61,480 nt of DNA from Chitinophagaceae bacterium (GCA_025449935.1 JANWIJ010000018.1:1-61480), one strand, 5' to 3'; positions 35,901 through 44,141 are shown, counted from the first letter of the stretch. Notes: generated from the letters alone by a model not told the origin. Numbers and translations are program-made.

Positions 35901-36309
35901 TAAACGTATGTGTTCTGTAACGAAAAACTGATCCTGCAGCCGTATTTCCAGGGCATGCTTTCGGAACAGCACAGGTAGAAGCTATCCCATCGCGGAAAAG
36001 TCTTCCTGAATTAAAAGTGGGGTCTCCTGCTACAAATGTGCCTGTAAATGTTGTGCAAATAGCTTGTGTTCTGTTGGCAAGATTAATGATATCAGGAGCG
36101 CCGGCATCATTATTCGTGCGGGACGATGAAGCTGTTCTGCTCTTCAGTTTGAGTTTCGCCTGTATATCAGCTTTCGCCTTTGAAGGCTGCCGTGATTGCG
36201 TTGGTTCCTGTGAATACGAAAATTGGGCGCTTAAGGCAAGGATCAGTGCCAATGCAAAGATCTTTATGCCCGAATACCCTAAGTCTCTCAGCGTAAATTT
36301 TGGTTGCAT
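32941..36309 (-). CDS. T9SS-secreted modular surface protein with choice-of-anchor J-type module
   Basis: 1,122 residues. Start MQPKFTLRDLGYSGIK, matching the neighbour, then a signal peptide (cleavage near SYSQ). N-terminal part (about 80-230) of unknown beta type; Ig-like; GEVED domain (about 395-475, VGVWIDYNQNGQFEASEF, FGETEDYTV); Ig-like; a cleaved-adhesin/choice-of-anchor J-like module (about 604-790, NEGFSTVSPLPAGW, SNWLLTPNVNMKN, IGIDDVVFTS); Ig-like repeats; T9SS type A sorting domain (LWIYPNPTTGLFQVRL, ending VSGLVIVE). Surface protein exported by the Por system. The C-terminal 300 residues and the GEVED block are close to the neighbour, while the N-terminal and central modules are different. 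Confidence 0.85.
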   Translation of the reverse strand: MQPKFTLRDLGYSGIKIFALALILALSAQFSYSQEPTQSRQPSKAKADIQAKLKLKSRTASSSRTNNDAGAPDIINLANRTQAICTTFTGTFVAGDPTFNSGRLFRDGIASTCAVPKACPGNTAAGSVFRYRTHTFTETSGSAQCVTVTHTNTGAAGAPHMSIHSGAFDPANICTGYIADEGGSPNPTFNVVSSFTIPANATVTLVLTETAVGAGGTYSITMDMPICAPLPPCTGTPAPGNTLSTANPVCPSVNFTLSLQNNPVVSGLSWQWQSSPDNVTWTNIAGATSASLVRNQTVATWYRAQVTCSGNTGTSTPLRVTMNPPSACYCLPPPSDCTDNDVITRVRISTLDNASACDAGPPAGYGNYTSLPATTVYSGAANQIRVDVPLVWPETVGVWIDYNQNGQFEASEFTFVGNNNAGGTVTNNINIPTSALTGNTRMRVRVEFFTNIGPNDACIGFVFGETEDYTVNIQPCVPVTISGSPANTSIACGSNASFTVTTNGSLPAYAWEYRVNASSPWQNVTSGGIFSNVNSATLTLTNVSQAFNGYQFRALVSGGCSAVDFSAPATLTVTALIPVVTPPSATICTGSIQSLSLTNTLGNSNLINEGFSTVSPLPAGWFAQNNSTPIGVTGWFQGNAGVFPANNGAPDSYIGANFNNVSGANTISNWLLTPNVNMKNGDIFTFYTRTISAPAFPDRLEVRLSTNGASTSVGATNASVGDFTTLLLTINPSLTTAGYPTSWTQFTVTLSGLSGTVSGRFAFRYFVTNGGPAGANSDYIGIDDVVFTSTGGIAQGIWTGPAGTMFTNAGATVPYTGTPATTIYVNPTVTSNYSVSFTTLTPCTSATTVVPVTVVNPVSAVVNPVNKSACVGGGTSFTVSAAGGPVTYQWQVSTDGGVTWTNIAGATAATLNLTGITQLMNNNRYRAVLTAAPCAGSTTTTAATLTVNALPVVTISASDPTLAPGQTSVITASSTPAAAPNGWAWTLNGSPIPGTTNTQTVTIDDLGTYQATVTDVNGCVSSSNSVVVGAESSDRLWIYPNPTTGLFQVRLYYDSDVAEKRTVTIYNQLGQVITSKYFDLVSNTAPYLQMNFDLSHVPRGIYAVKVAHQFTGKVVSGLVIVE

Positions 36310-36456
36310 AATGATTGATTTTAATTAAACATATTAAATAACAGAACATGCGCAAAGTGAATTGCCATGGCCAGGAAAAAACATTAAAATTTAAGTCAGG
36401 AGTGTAAAATAATTATCATCCGTCCGTTTAATTTGCTAAAAGTAAGGTAATAAAAT

Positions 36457-36485
36457 AAAAAAACCCACCGTGGTAGGTTTTTATT
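36457..36485. terminator. Rho-independent terminator of the DUF3276 gene, T-rich on both sides
   Basis: Stem AAACCCACC/GGTAGGTTT with one mismatch, flanked by A- and T-runs, lies 20-50 nt beyond the DUF3276 stop at 36506. T-rich sequence follows it on either strand, so it could act in both directions. Confidence 0.6.
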
Positions 36486-36505
36486 TATCCGTTATATGAA
36501 TTTGA

Positions 36506-36949
36506 TCACCATTTATCCACCTCTTCTGTGGCAGTACCCGGGGTGTTGTTGGTTTCCGATACAGGAACAGGTTCGGCCACTTTTTCTTCCTGCGTTCCGT
36601 TTTCCGAATCAGTTATTTCCGCTGACTGGCTGACAACGGCCTGGTTGTCCTCAGGCACCTCGTCATGGTTAAAGGCATCGAAATCAAAATCAGGCATCAG
36701 GTCGGTTTTTACATAGTCAACCGCTTCGCCCAGGGCTTTAATGAATTTATTAAAATCTTCTTTATACAGGAATATTTTATGCCTGTCGTAGCCGTTATCA
36801 TCAAACCGTTTACGGCTTTCGGTAATAGTAAGGTAATAATCATTACCCCGGGTAGCCCTTACATCAAAGAAGTAAGTTCTTCTCTTCCCGGCACGAATAC
36901 GCTTACTATAAATGCTCTCCATTTTCTTGTCGTTGTTCTCGTACGCCAC
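36506..36949 (-). CDS. DUF3276/PUR-alpha-like nucleic-acid-binding protein
   Basis: 147 residues from GTG 36949; an alternative start is the Met at residue 10. The domain IYSKRIRAGKRRTYFFDVRA, then YYLTITESRKRF and HKIFLYKEDFNKFIKALGEA fits DUF3276, a PUR-alpha-like fold found in Bacteroidota and related to the Borrelia protein BpuR, which binds DNA and RNA. The C-terminal 60 residues are acidic and disordered-looking (DNQAVVSQSAEITDSEN). The gene has a strong consensus promoter (36999-37029) and is monocistronic by its terminator. Confidence 0.88.
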   Translation of the reverse strand: MAYENNDKKMESIYSKRIRAGKRRTYFFDVRATRGNDYYLTITESRKRFDDNGYDRHKIFLYKEDFNKFIKALGEAVDYVKTDLMPDFDFDAFNHDEVPEDNQAVVSQSAEITDSENGTQEEKVAEPVPVSETNNTPGTATEEVDKW

Positions 36950-36998
36950 AGTTATAAGTTTTTAGCAGTTAGTTAATTGCTTTAAAATTTAGCAGTCA

Positions 36999-37029
36999 CA
37001 AATATAGAGATGTTTTCGAAACGGCCAAA
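36999..37029 (-). promoter_or_regulatory. Consensus promoter of the DUF3276 gene
   Basis: On the minus strand TTTG (37029-37026), a 19-nt spacer and TATATTTG (37006-36999): both boxes and the spacing match the Bacteroidota consensus. Start codon 49 nt downstream. Confidence 0.8.
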
Positions 37030-37066
37030 TCTGAAAAAGTTCTAATTCATTAACCCTCAGGGATGG

Positions 37067-38908
37067 TTAATGAAAGCCTGAAGTTCTGTCCTGCTCCTGC
37101 TGGCGGGCATACAGGCTTGCGTAATAAGTATTGTGTTCCAGCAACTGCTGATGGGTACCTTCTCCAACGATGACACCATCTTCCAGGACAACGATCTTAT
37201 CAAAATTAAACAGGGAAAATATCCTGTGCGTAATGATGATGGCGGTCTTATCCCGCAGAAATTCATTGAGGTTATTGATAATTTCCATTTCGGTCCTGGC
37301 ATCAACCGCGCTCAGGCAATCATCAAAAATGACCAGGTTAGGGTCTTTCACCAGCGCCCGGGCGATGGATATCCTCTGTTTCTGCCCCCCGCTGAGGGTA
37401 ACTCCCCTTTCGCCGATCATTGTATCATACTGCTGCGAAAATCCGGCGATTTCTTTTTCAACGCTTGCCTGGCGGGCTGCCTTTTCTACCTGGTCCTTCC
37501 GGGCTGAGTCCAGGCCAAAACCAATATTATTTTCCACGGTTTCGCTAAAAAGAAAAACATCCTGGGGTACATAACTGATTTGCTTCCGCAGGTTTTTTAA
37601 GTCGATTTCCCGGATGTCTGTTTCCCCAAGCTCAATTTGGCCACTGCTGACATTATACATCCGCAATAATAATTGTGCAATGGTTGATTTGCCGCTTCCT
37701 GTTCTGCCGACAATGGCCACCTTCTCCCCCTTTTTTATTTCAAGGTTGAAATCTCTTAACGCATGGATGCCTGTATGGGGATAAATGAAATTGACATGCC
37801 GGAAACTGATATCTCCCCGTAAAACAACTTTGGCCGCCGCAGGGGAATTCTGCACGCCAGGTTCGGTTTCCAGGAATTCATTAATTCTTTTCTGCGATGC
37901 TGCCGCCCGCTGGATCATACTTGCTGTAAGCCCAATGGCGCTTACCGGGAAGGTCAGCATATTGATATACATGACAAATTCCACAATGGTATTGATGCCG
38001 ATACTGTGATCGCCTCTTATATAGTAGAGCCCCCCGATCATAATCGTAAATAAAGTACTTAACCCAATGAGTAAGGTAATGGACGGGAAATAAATTGCTT
38101 CAACCCGGGCGAGGCTGACCGCATTTTTTTTATACTCCTCGCTGTTCCTGGTAAAAAATCCAAGCATGGCGGTTTCCTGGACAAATGATTTTATTACCCG
38201 TATACCGGAGTAAGACTCCTGCGCATTGGTGGTCAGGTCTGATAAGGATTCCTGGATCCGTTCGCTTTTCCGGTTGATCGTGTTATTGACCAGGTATATC
38301 GTGATGGCAAGTATCGGTAACGGGAGCAACACATAGAAAGTAAGTTCAGGACTTCTTTTCAGCATAAAAAATACACTGAGTGAAATGATGGCCACCAGGT
38401 TGGCCAGGTACATAATGGCGGGCCCGGTAAACATACGGACCCGGCTTACATCTTCCGCGATACGGTTCATCAGGTCGCCTGTGCTCCGGACCTTATAAAA
38501 AGCTGTATCCAGGCGCTGGTAATGATTAAAGACTTCGTTTTTCTGATCATATTCAATATGACGGCTCATCACTATAATGGTCTGCCGCATCAGGAAAAGA
38601 AAGAAACCTCTCAATAAAGCCAGGATAAGAATGGTAATCCCGCACAAGGCAACTACTTTTCCCACCGAATAGTCCCGGCCATCCACGCTATGAATAAACT
38701 TGTCAACCAGTACATCATAATCGGCTGGTTTCTCCGGCGTCCTGTACCCCGCAACGTTCAGGGATCGTTGTACAAAATCAATCACGAACCCGGTTACCTG
38801 CGGAGACAGCACGTTAAAATAATTTGAAAGGAAAACAAAAATGATCCCCACCCCGAGACGGGTGCGGTATTTCCAGAAATATTTGTTGAGCGTCCTCAGC
38901 TGTTTCAC
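37067..38908 (-). CDS. ABC exporter, ATP-binding and permease fused (MdlA/MsbA-like)
   Basis: 613 residues from GTG 38908; the longer frame to 38950 has no conserved residues and contains a TACATTTG element. Six membrane helices (about 20-310), then the ATPase: Walker A VGRTGSGKSTIAQLLL, Q-loop region SYVPQDVFLFSET, signature LSGGQKQRISIARAL, Walker B LVIFDDCLSAVDARTE, H-loop IIITHRIF. Where most ABC ATPases carry a catalytic Glu after Walker B, this one has Asp (FDD), as in E. coli MdlA and the degenerate subunit of heterodimeric exporters such as TM287/288. No second exporter subunit is next to it. Substrate unknown; peptide, lipid or drug. Confidence 0.9.
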   Translation of the reverse strand: MKQLRTLNKYFWKYRTRLGVGIIFVFLSNYFNVLSPQVTGFVIDFVQRSLNVAGYRTPEKPADYDVLVDKFIHSVDGRDYSVGKVVALCGITILILALLRGFFLFLMRQTIIVMSRHIEYDQKNEVFNHYQRLDTAFYKVRSTGDLMNRIAEDVSRVRMFTGPAIMYLANLVAIISLSVFFMLKRSPELTFYVLLPLPILAITIYLVNNTINRKSERIQESLSDLTTNAQESYSGIRVIKSFVQETAMLGFFTRNSEEYKKNAVSLARVEAIYFPSITLLIGLSTLFTIMIGGLYYIRGDHSIGINTIVEFVMYINMLTFPVSAIGLTASMIQRAAASQKRINEFLETEPGVQNSPAAAKVVLRGDISFRHVNFIYPHTGIHALRDFNLEIKKGEKVAIVGRTGSGKSTIAQLLLRMYNVSSGQIELGETDIREIDLKNLRKQISYVPQDVFLFSETVENNIGFGLDSARKDQVEKAARQASVEKEIAGFSQQYDTMIGERGVTLSGGQKQRISIARALVKDPNLVIFDDCLSAVDARTEMEIINNLNEFLRDKTAIIITHRIFSLFNFDKIVVLEDGVIVGEGTHQQLLEHNTYYASLYARQQEQDRTSGFH

Positions 38909-38914
38909 TATCTG

Positions 38915-38922
38915 CAAATGTA
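38915..38922 (-). promoter_or_regulatory. -7 element immediately before the ABC exporter start
   Basis: Minus-strand TACATTTG ends 6 nt before the GTG at 38908, so transcription would start about at the initiation codon. This supports GTG 38908 as the start and predicts a leaderless mRNA. Confidence 0.45.
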
Positions 38923-38990
38923 AGCCGATGGATGATGCAGCAGCCACCACTTGTCCAATCTAAAATGCCGGGTGCTGAAAAGTTGAACGT

Positions 38991-41900
38991 TTATCTTATC
39001 AATATGAACCCCGCCCATAGGTAAGGATTGTTGCGGTATCTTTTTTTCATAAAATCCTGCGCCATACCAAATGCATCCGCGATCGTTTTATCAGCGAAAA
39101 GGTTTTTATAAAACTCCTCCATAAATTCGGCACCGGCTGCATCGTCTACATCCCACAAGCTCATTACCAGGTTTTGTACCCCGGCCAGCTTGAAAGCTCT
39201 TTGCAATCCATATACACCCTCCGTACCCTGTATATCTCCCAACCCGGTTTGACAGGCAGAAAGAACGGCAAGCCGGGTGTTGGGTAAATACATATTGGAG
39301 ACTTCATACGCAGTAAGTATACCGTCTTCGACACCAGCTACCGCTTTTCCTCTCCATGTATTCTCAGCCCCGGACATCACTAACCCAGCCCGGAAAAGTG
39401 GGTTGTCTGACAGCTTGAACGCCCTGCCCCATGCTTCGCGGCTATACCGTTTGTTCTTTGCCGGATCGGGATAAAAAAAAGCATGCGTGGCAATATGAAG
39501 AACACCTGGAGAAGATTTTCCATCCAGTGATTTGAAAGACTCTTCATTGGCATTCACTCCCCTGAAAATCCTGACCGGGTTTTTTCTTAACCTGGCCATT
39601 TTTTCTATAAAGCTGATCTCGGTTTCCGTCTTGGGGAGGGGCTTAAAAACCCATTTTTCTTCATCTCCCAACAATTCTTCGGGGATGGACCGGCTCGCAT
39701 AATGATTGCCCCCGTAAACAATCGCGGCCTGTTTAAGGGATGCAGAATCAGCATTATACTGCACAGCTCCATACAGGATAAAATCATCGGAAGCGCTGAT
39801 CAGGTGTTCTGCCTGTTCGGTAACAGCGCCTGTGCTTAGAAGCTGGACCAGTTGAAATTTGTCACTAAGTGTTTGCCCCTTATTAACTTTTATAGCCGCC
39901 ATGGAAACATAGTGCAGCAGGCCCGAAGGAGTAAAATAGATTTTGGAAATGCCTTTAAGATGCTTTTCGAGTGGTTGCCAGATACGCATATATAATTCTG
40001 GCGAGGAATAAAGCAAGTTGATACCGGTTTTTCCGGCGTTTGATTTTGTGGCCAGCAACTTTTGCAGTTCTTTTTTTTCAAATAACTTCACCATCGCCGG
40101 CTCCATCATATTCTTATTCAATACAAGTGCAATATAAAAACTACTGTCCCTGCTTTCTTCCCCGGTATCGTATTCAAAATCGATAAATTCAATGGCCGCT
40201 TCCCCCGGTTTAAGCTGTGACTGTACCGTTTTCCAGTCCAGGTTATTTTTTTCCGATTGCTTCCTGAAATCTCCTGACAGCCTGGTCAGTTCTTTTTCAA
40301 CCAGGTTGGCTTTTTCCTGGAGCAGGATCTTTTCATCTGCCTGTTCAGTTTCAGGTTTTATCAGCCAAAAGGCCAGTTGTTGCTTTAATGTTTTCCATTC
40401 CCCGTATTTATTCTGTATTTCCGGATCGGCACTGTTATTAATAACCCGGTTAAGTTGCTGGATAGAAGAAAGAATACGGTTCCGGTAATACAGTGAAAGA
40501 TTAAATGGCTGACCGGATTTATCCGGGGGCAACCTGTCATAGCAAAAAGTATAGTAGTACTTCCATTCCTCAAATACACTCTGGAGAAAGGATTGCTTTT
40601 CATACTCCGATGAAAAACTAAAGATTTTTTCCGTTTGTGCTTTCCTGGCTTCAAAGATTTCATTGAAAAAAGTAGCCGCCTGTTCGTCTTTTCCCTGGCC
40701 GCGGTAAATTAAGGCCAGGTTAGTCAATATCATTGCGTATGCCGGGTGTTCTTTCCTAAATTCTTTCTCACCAAATATTCTCGCCTGCAGGCCAAGCTCC
40801 CCGGCTTTTTCATATTGACGGGTAAGACGATACACTCCGGCCAGGGTATTACAAACGTGTGCATATCCCGGATAATCCTTCCCTATCTTATCTTCATATG
40901 CCTTTTTCACTTCCAGCAGTGTTTTTTCCGCTAAATCGTATTTTTTGAGCTCGGAATACGCTAACCCGATATTGACACCCGAATTGATCGACCATGGATG
41001 CGCTGATCCCAGGACTGACTTCCTCACCTCCTGCGTTTCAAGCGCATAAGAAAGGGACTTTTCAGGCAATCCCATGGACCTGTATAATATTCCCAGGTTC
41101 TCACAATTTGAAGCATAGCTCATGTGGCTTTTATTCTTTTCATATACCTGTCTTGCTTCCAGCAGGAATTTCTCCGATTTGGCATACTGGCCCATTTCTT
41201 CATATAAGTTTCCCAGGTTATTACAAACTAGTGCATAACCGGGGTGTTGTTTGCCGAGGATATCCCCTCTTATTTTTTGGGCGGCCAGGAACAACGGTTC
41301 TGCTTTATCATATTGCGCTGTCTGTGAATACATATTTCCAAGATTATTGCAACTCAGGGCATAATCCAGGCTTTCCTTACCGCTAACTAACGGCCAGACC
41401 TCGTTTGCTTCCAACATCAATTCTTCAGCCCTGTCCATCTTACCTAACGTGCTGAATAATATCGCGAGATTACCGGCGTTGACGGCAAAGTACCGGTGTT
41501 GCTTCCCTGGTTTTTTTTCAAATATTCTCCTTGCTTCCATCAGCAGTGACTCAGACTCTTTATATCTTCCAGTGATTTGATAAAGAATTCCCAGGTTGTC
41601 GCAGCTTACACCATACATTGGATCCGATTTACCAAATACACCTTCGCGTAATTGCATGGCTTCCCGGTAAGCCGCTTCCGCTTTATCGTACCGGGATATG
41701 TTACGGTACATATTTCCCATGTTATCGCAGACATTGGCCACTTCACCATCCTGCTTCAGCTTTTTCAAAATGTTCTTTGCTTCCGACAGTATGGTATCTG
41801 CCTGCGGAAACTGGGCTGTGTTAATATACAGAATACCCAAACTCATGCAGGTAAGTCCATGTGAATAGGTACCCAGTGAATCTTTTTTCAGCAGACTGAT

Positions 41901-42047
41901 AGCCTTTATGTAATAACCTGCAGCAGCTGCCAATTTGCGTTCAGCTCTCAGTACCCGGGCACTGTCTTCATAAAGTTTCCATAACTGGCCATAAGAACCT
42001 GTGGCAGTAAAAACAAATATTAGCATGGACAACACGGTTCTCTTCAT
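38991..42047 (-). CDS. Exported TPR-CHAT (caspase-like) protein
   Basis: 1,018 residues. A signal peptide (to about SYGQ, residue 21) implies export. About ten tandem TPR hairpins span residues 25-470 (each like CNNLGNMYSQTAQYDKAEPLFLAAQ). A helical linker follows, then a CHAT domain (about 610-1018). The predicted catalytic pair is His855 in VLHIATHAFFYP and Cys932 in RLAVLSACQTGLGD, in the order and motif expected for CHAT peptidases; the end NLVMSLWDVDDAAGAEFMEEFY and WAGFILIR also fits. TPR-CHAT proteins are a broad group; some act as proteases in immune systems (Craspase), and many are uncharacterised. Neither operon partners nor an obvious target is visible. Confidence 0.88.
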   Translation of the reverse strand: MKRTVLSMLIFVFTATGSYGQLWKLYEDSARVLRAERKLAAAAGYYIKAISLLKKDSLGTYSHGLTCMSLGILYINTAQFPQADTILSEAKNILKKLKQDGEVANVCDNMGNMYRNISRYDKAEAAYREAMQLREGVFGKSDPMYGVSCDNLGILYQITGRYKESESLLMEARRIFEKKPGKQHRYFAVNAGNLAILFSTLGKMDRAEELMLEANEVWPLVSGKESLDYALSCNNLGNMYSQTAQYDKAEPLFLAAQKIRGDILGKQHPGYALVCNNLGNLYEEMGQYAKSEKFLLEARQVYEKNKSHMSYASNCENLGILYRSMGLPEKSLSYALETQEVRKSVLGSAHPWSINSGVNIGLAYSELKKYDLAEKTLLEVKKAYEDKIGKDYPGYAHVCNTLAGVYRLTRQYEKAGELGLQARIFGEKEFRKEHPAYAMILTNLALIYRGQGKDEQAATFFNEIFEARKAQTEKIFSFSSEYEKQSFLQSVFEEWKYYYTFCYDRLPPDKSGQPFNLSLYYRNRILSSIQQLNRVINNSADPEIQNKYGEWKTLKQQLAFWLIKPETEQADEKILLQEKANLVEKELTRLSGDFRKQSEKNNLDWKTVQSQLKPGEAAIEFIDFEYDTGEESRDSSFYIALVLNKNMMEPAMVKLFEKKELQKLLATKSNAGKTGINLLYSSPELYMRIWQPLEKHLKGISKIYFTPSGLLHYVSMAAIKVNKGQTLSDKFQLVQLLSTGAVTEQAEHLISASDDFILYGAVQYNADSASLKQAAIVYGGNHYASRSIPEELLGDEEKWVFKPLPKTETEISFIEKMARLRKNPVRIFRGVNANEESFKSLDGKSSPGVLHIATHAFFYPDPAKNKRYSREAWGRAFKLSDNPLFRAGLVMSGAENTWRGKAVAGVEDGILTAYEVSNMYLPNTRLAVLSACQTGLGDIQGTEGVYGLQRAFKLAGVQNLVMSLWDVDDAAGAEFMEEFYKNLFADKTIADAFGMAQDFMKKRYRNNPYLWAGFILIR

Positions 42048-42301
42048 AAAGAAAATAATGGTAAGTGGTAAATAATCCTGAACGATGAAAGCGAGTTAAC
42101 CAGGGTGGGACATAATGAATATAAAAAAATATCAGCGATTAAAAAACTGGCCGGTTAGGAGAAGCCGGTGGTTACCATTCTCACCGGATTAAACGGCAGC
42201 GTGGCCAGAACTCTTTTGTTCAAGAGCGGTAGTTTGAATTGGTCCTTTTTTATACCGTTTGAAGTGGATAGCTTTTTACCGATAAGATTATGAGACAAGT
42301 T

Positions 42302-42332
42302 TTTGTGAATCAAATCTCTCCACTTATTTTTG
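42302..42332 (+). promoter_or_regulatory. Consensus promoter of tRNA-Ser
   Basis: TTTG (42302-42305), 19-nt spacer, TATTTTTG (42325-42332), with the mature tRNA beginning at 42337. This is the clearest -33/-7 example in the window. The 42048-42336 gap (289 bases) otherwise holds only the leader of the TPR-CHAT gene. Confidence 0.8.
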
Positions 42333-42336
42333 CGCC

Positions 42337-42424
<88 letters not shown>

Positions 42425-42438
42425 AACCCAACAAGACG

Positions 42439-42460
42439 TGCCCCGAAAGGGGCATTTTTT
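42439..42460 (+). terminator. Terminator of tRNA-Ser
   Basis: TGCCCC GAAA GGGGCA stem-loop with TTTTTT directly after it, 15 nt beyond the CCA end. GNRA-type tetraloop. Confidence 0.9.
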
Positions 42461-42496
42461 ATTTGTGGTCGTTTTGCCAGTATTTAACTCCGGTAC

Positions 42497-42530
42497 AAAA
42501 AAAGCCCTGCCAGGAAAACGGGCAGGGCTT
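42497..42530 (-). terminator. Terminator of the 162-residue exported protein gene
   Basis: 10-bp stem AAGCCCTGCC/GGCAGGGCTT (42502-42511, 42521-42530) with seven T on the minus strand. The stop codon at 42547 is 17 nt away. Confidence 0.8.
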
Positions 42531-42546
42531 GTCGAATAAGATGTTT

Positions 42547-43035
42547 TTATAATATAAGGGTGCCTTCCCGGTACCCGTCTTTTTTCTGGATCACTTTTAC
42601 CTGCACTTTCTTCCGGGCGGTTATTGACTGGTCCAGTTTCTGTTTTATTTCATCATACATACTGATCGGGAAATAAACACTTACTATTCCCCCTGTCTCT
42701 TCAGCGGCATAGGGTGTCTCCTCTTCCCGGGAATAAAACACTAACTGGAAGTTTTGTGATTTGCTGTTAGCTAAAATTAACGACAGGGTGATCTTTTGGG
42801 TATGGTTGTAACTGTTCGTCGTTCCGTCCGACTTATTCGACGCAGTAAACACGGTTCCACCCAGTCCCGATACATCAAACAGGTCGGTTTTATCTTCTAC
42901 GGGATTTTTCGGCTTGAACATCCGTTTCATGGGCTTTTCATTCATGATCACATTCGGATCCGCATCATTTTGGGCAGTTAGCACAAAGCTGAAGCACAAC
43001 ACACTCACCAGGGTAACAATAAAATGCTTTTTCAT
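42547..43035 (-). CDS. Exported protein of unknown function
   Basis: 162 residues with a Sec signal peptide (cleavage near LTAQ, residue 22). The mature part is beta-rich with Lys-rich edges (NEKPMKRMFKPKNPVEDKTD, then HTQKITLSLILANSKSQNF and a C-terminal VQVKVIQKKDGYREGTLIL). I do not recognise the family. It may be a beta-sandwich surface protein. The 86 nt upstream to the LacI gene contain no strong promoter match; a TACCTTAG sequence near 43082 is the best candidate. Confidence 0.6.
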   Translation of the reverse strand: MKKHFIVTLVSVLCFSFVLTAQNDADPNVIMNEKPMKRMFKPKNPVEDKTDLFDVSGLGGTVFTASNKSDGTTNSYNHTQKITLSLILANSKSQNFQLVFYSREEETPYAAEETGGIVSVYFPISMYDEIKQKLDQSITARKKVQVKVIQKKDGYREGTLIL

Positions 43036-43121
43036 ACATGATTTTTTAAAAAAAAAGTTGAGTTAAAAAGAGGACTAAGGTAGATAAATTCCGGACAAGG
43101 GTTTGCACATAGCTAATAACT

Positions 43122-44141
43122 TCAATAGCCCGTATTTACGATCACTTTACTTTCCAGGATTATTTTCCGGGGAATATCAGCAGCATCCCCTTTTGCATTG
43201 ATGAGGCGGAAAAGTATACCGGTGGCTTTTTCGGCCTGCTGGTAAGGAAATTGTTCAACGGAGGCCATCGGGGGATCATCGAGGTAACTGGTGATGGGAA
43301 GGTTGGCATAACTGACGAAAAAAATGTCATGGTTGATTTTTAATCCCTGGGCCCTCGTATATTTTATGGCATCCAGGGCGACATAATCATTAAATGCAAT
43401 AACAGCAGTCGGCGGGTTTTTTAACGCCAGCAGTTTATGCATGGCATCCTGGGTTTTCTTTTTCCCGAGGTCGGTAGAAACAACAAAGGCGTTCTCCACT
43501 TTTAGCTTATGTTTTTTTAACCCTTCATAATAGCCGGTCAATCGTTGCCCGGAGTGCACCAGTGTTTCCGGACCCTTAATAAAAGCGATCTGTTTGTGAC
43601 CATGATCCACCAGCCAGTCCACCAGTTCCACCGAACTATTTTCGAGATTGCAGGAAACAGCATAGGCTTCCGGGTCATCCGGCACCCGGTCAAAAAAAAC
43701 AACGGGTATGCTGTATTTTTTTAACTGCTCAAAATGTTCAAAAGATTTGGTGGTCTTGGATAAGGATACAATCAACCCATCCACCCGGTGACGCCGCATG
43801 GTATCTACAATTTTCTTTTCTCTTTCCATCTCATCATGCGATTGTCCGATGAGCACCGTATAATTATTTTGAATGGCCAGGTCCTCCACCCCGTTAATGG
43901 CCATGGAAAAAAATTCTTCTCCCAGGTTGGGAAGTATGACCCCGAGGGTCATCGTTTTTCCCTGTTTGAATGAAATGGCAGCCTGGTTGGGCTCATAGTC
44001 CATTTCTACCGCCAGCTTTTGCACCTGCAGTTTGGTACGCAAGCCAATACTGGGATGGTTATGAAGTGCCCGGGACACCGTAGAAACGGAGACATTCAGC
44101 CGGCTGGCTATCTCCTTTATCGTGGCAGGTTTTTGCTCCAT
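43122..44141 (-). CDS. LacI-family transcriptional regulator
   Basis: 339 residues. N-terminal HTH with hinge: ATIKEIASRLNVSVSTVSRAL (residues 6-26), then DYEPNQAAISFKQGKTMTLG. Periplasmic-binding-protein-like sensor domain from about residue 65. The ligand is probably a sugar or sugar phosphate, not readable here. No carbohydrate genes are adjacent; the divergent neighbour is a PqiA-like membrane protein. A perfect inverted repeat in the shared intergenic region is a candidate operator (44160-44204). Confidence 0.93.
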   Translation of the reverse strand: MEQKPATIKEIASRLNVSVSTVSRALHNHPSIGLRTKLQVQKLAVEMDYEPNQAAISFKQGKTMTLGVILPNLGEEFFSMAINGVEDLAIQNNYTVLIGQSHDEMEREKKIVDTMRRHRVDGLIVSLSKTTKSFEHFEQLKKYSIPVVFFDRVPDDPEAYAVSCNLENSSVELVDWLVDHGHKQIAFIKGPETLVHSGQRLTGYYEGLKKHKLKVENAFVVSTDLGKKKTQDAMHKLLALKNPPTAVIAFNDYVALDAIKYTRAQGLKINHDIFFVSYANLPITSYLDDPPMASVEQFPYQQAEKATGILFRLINAKGDAADIPRKIILESKVIVNTGY

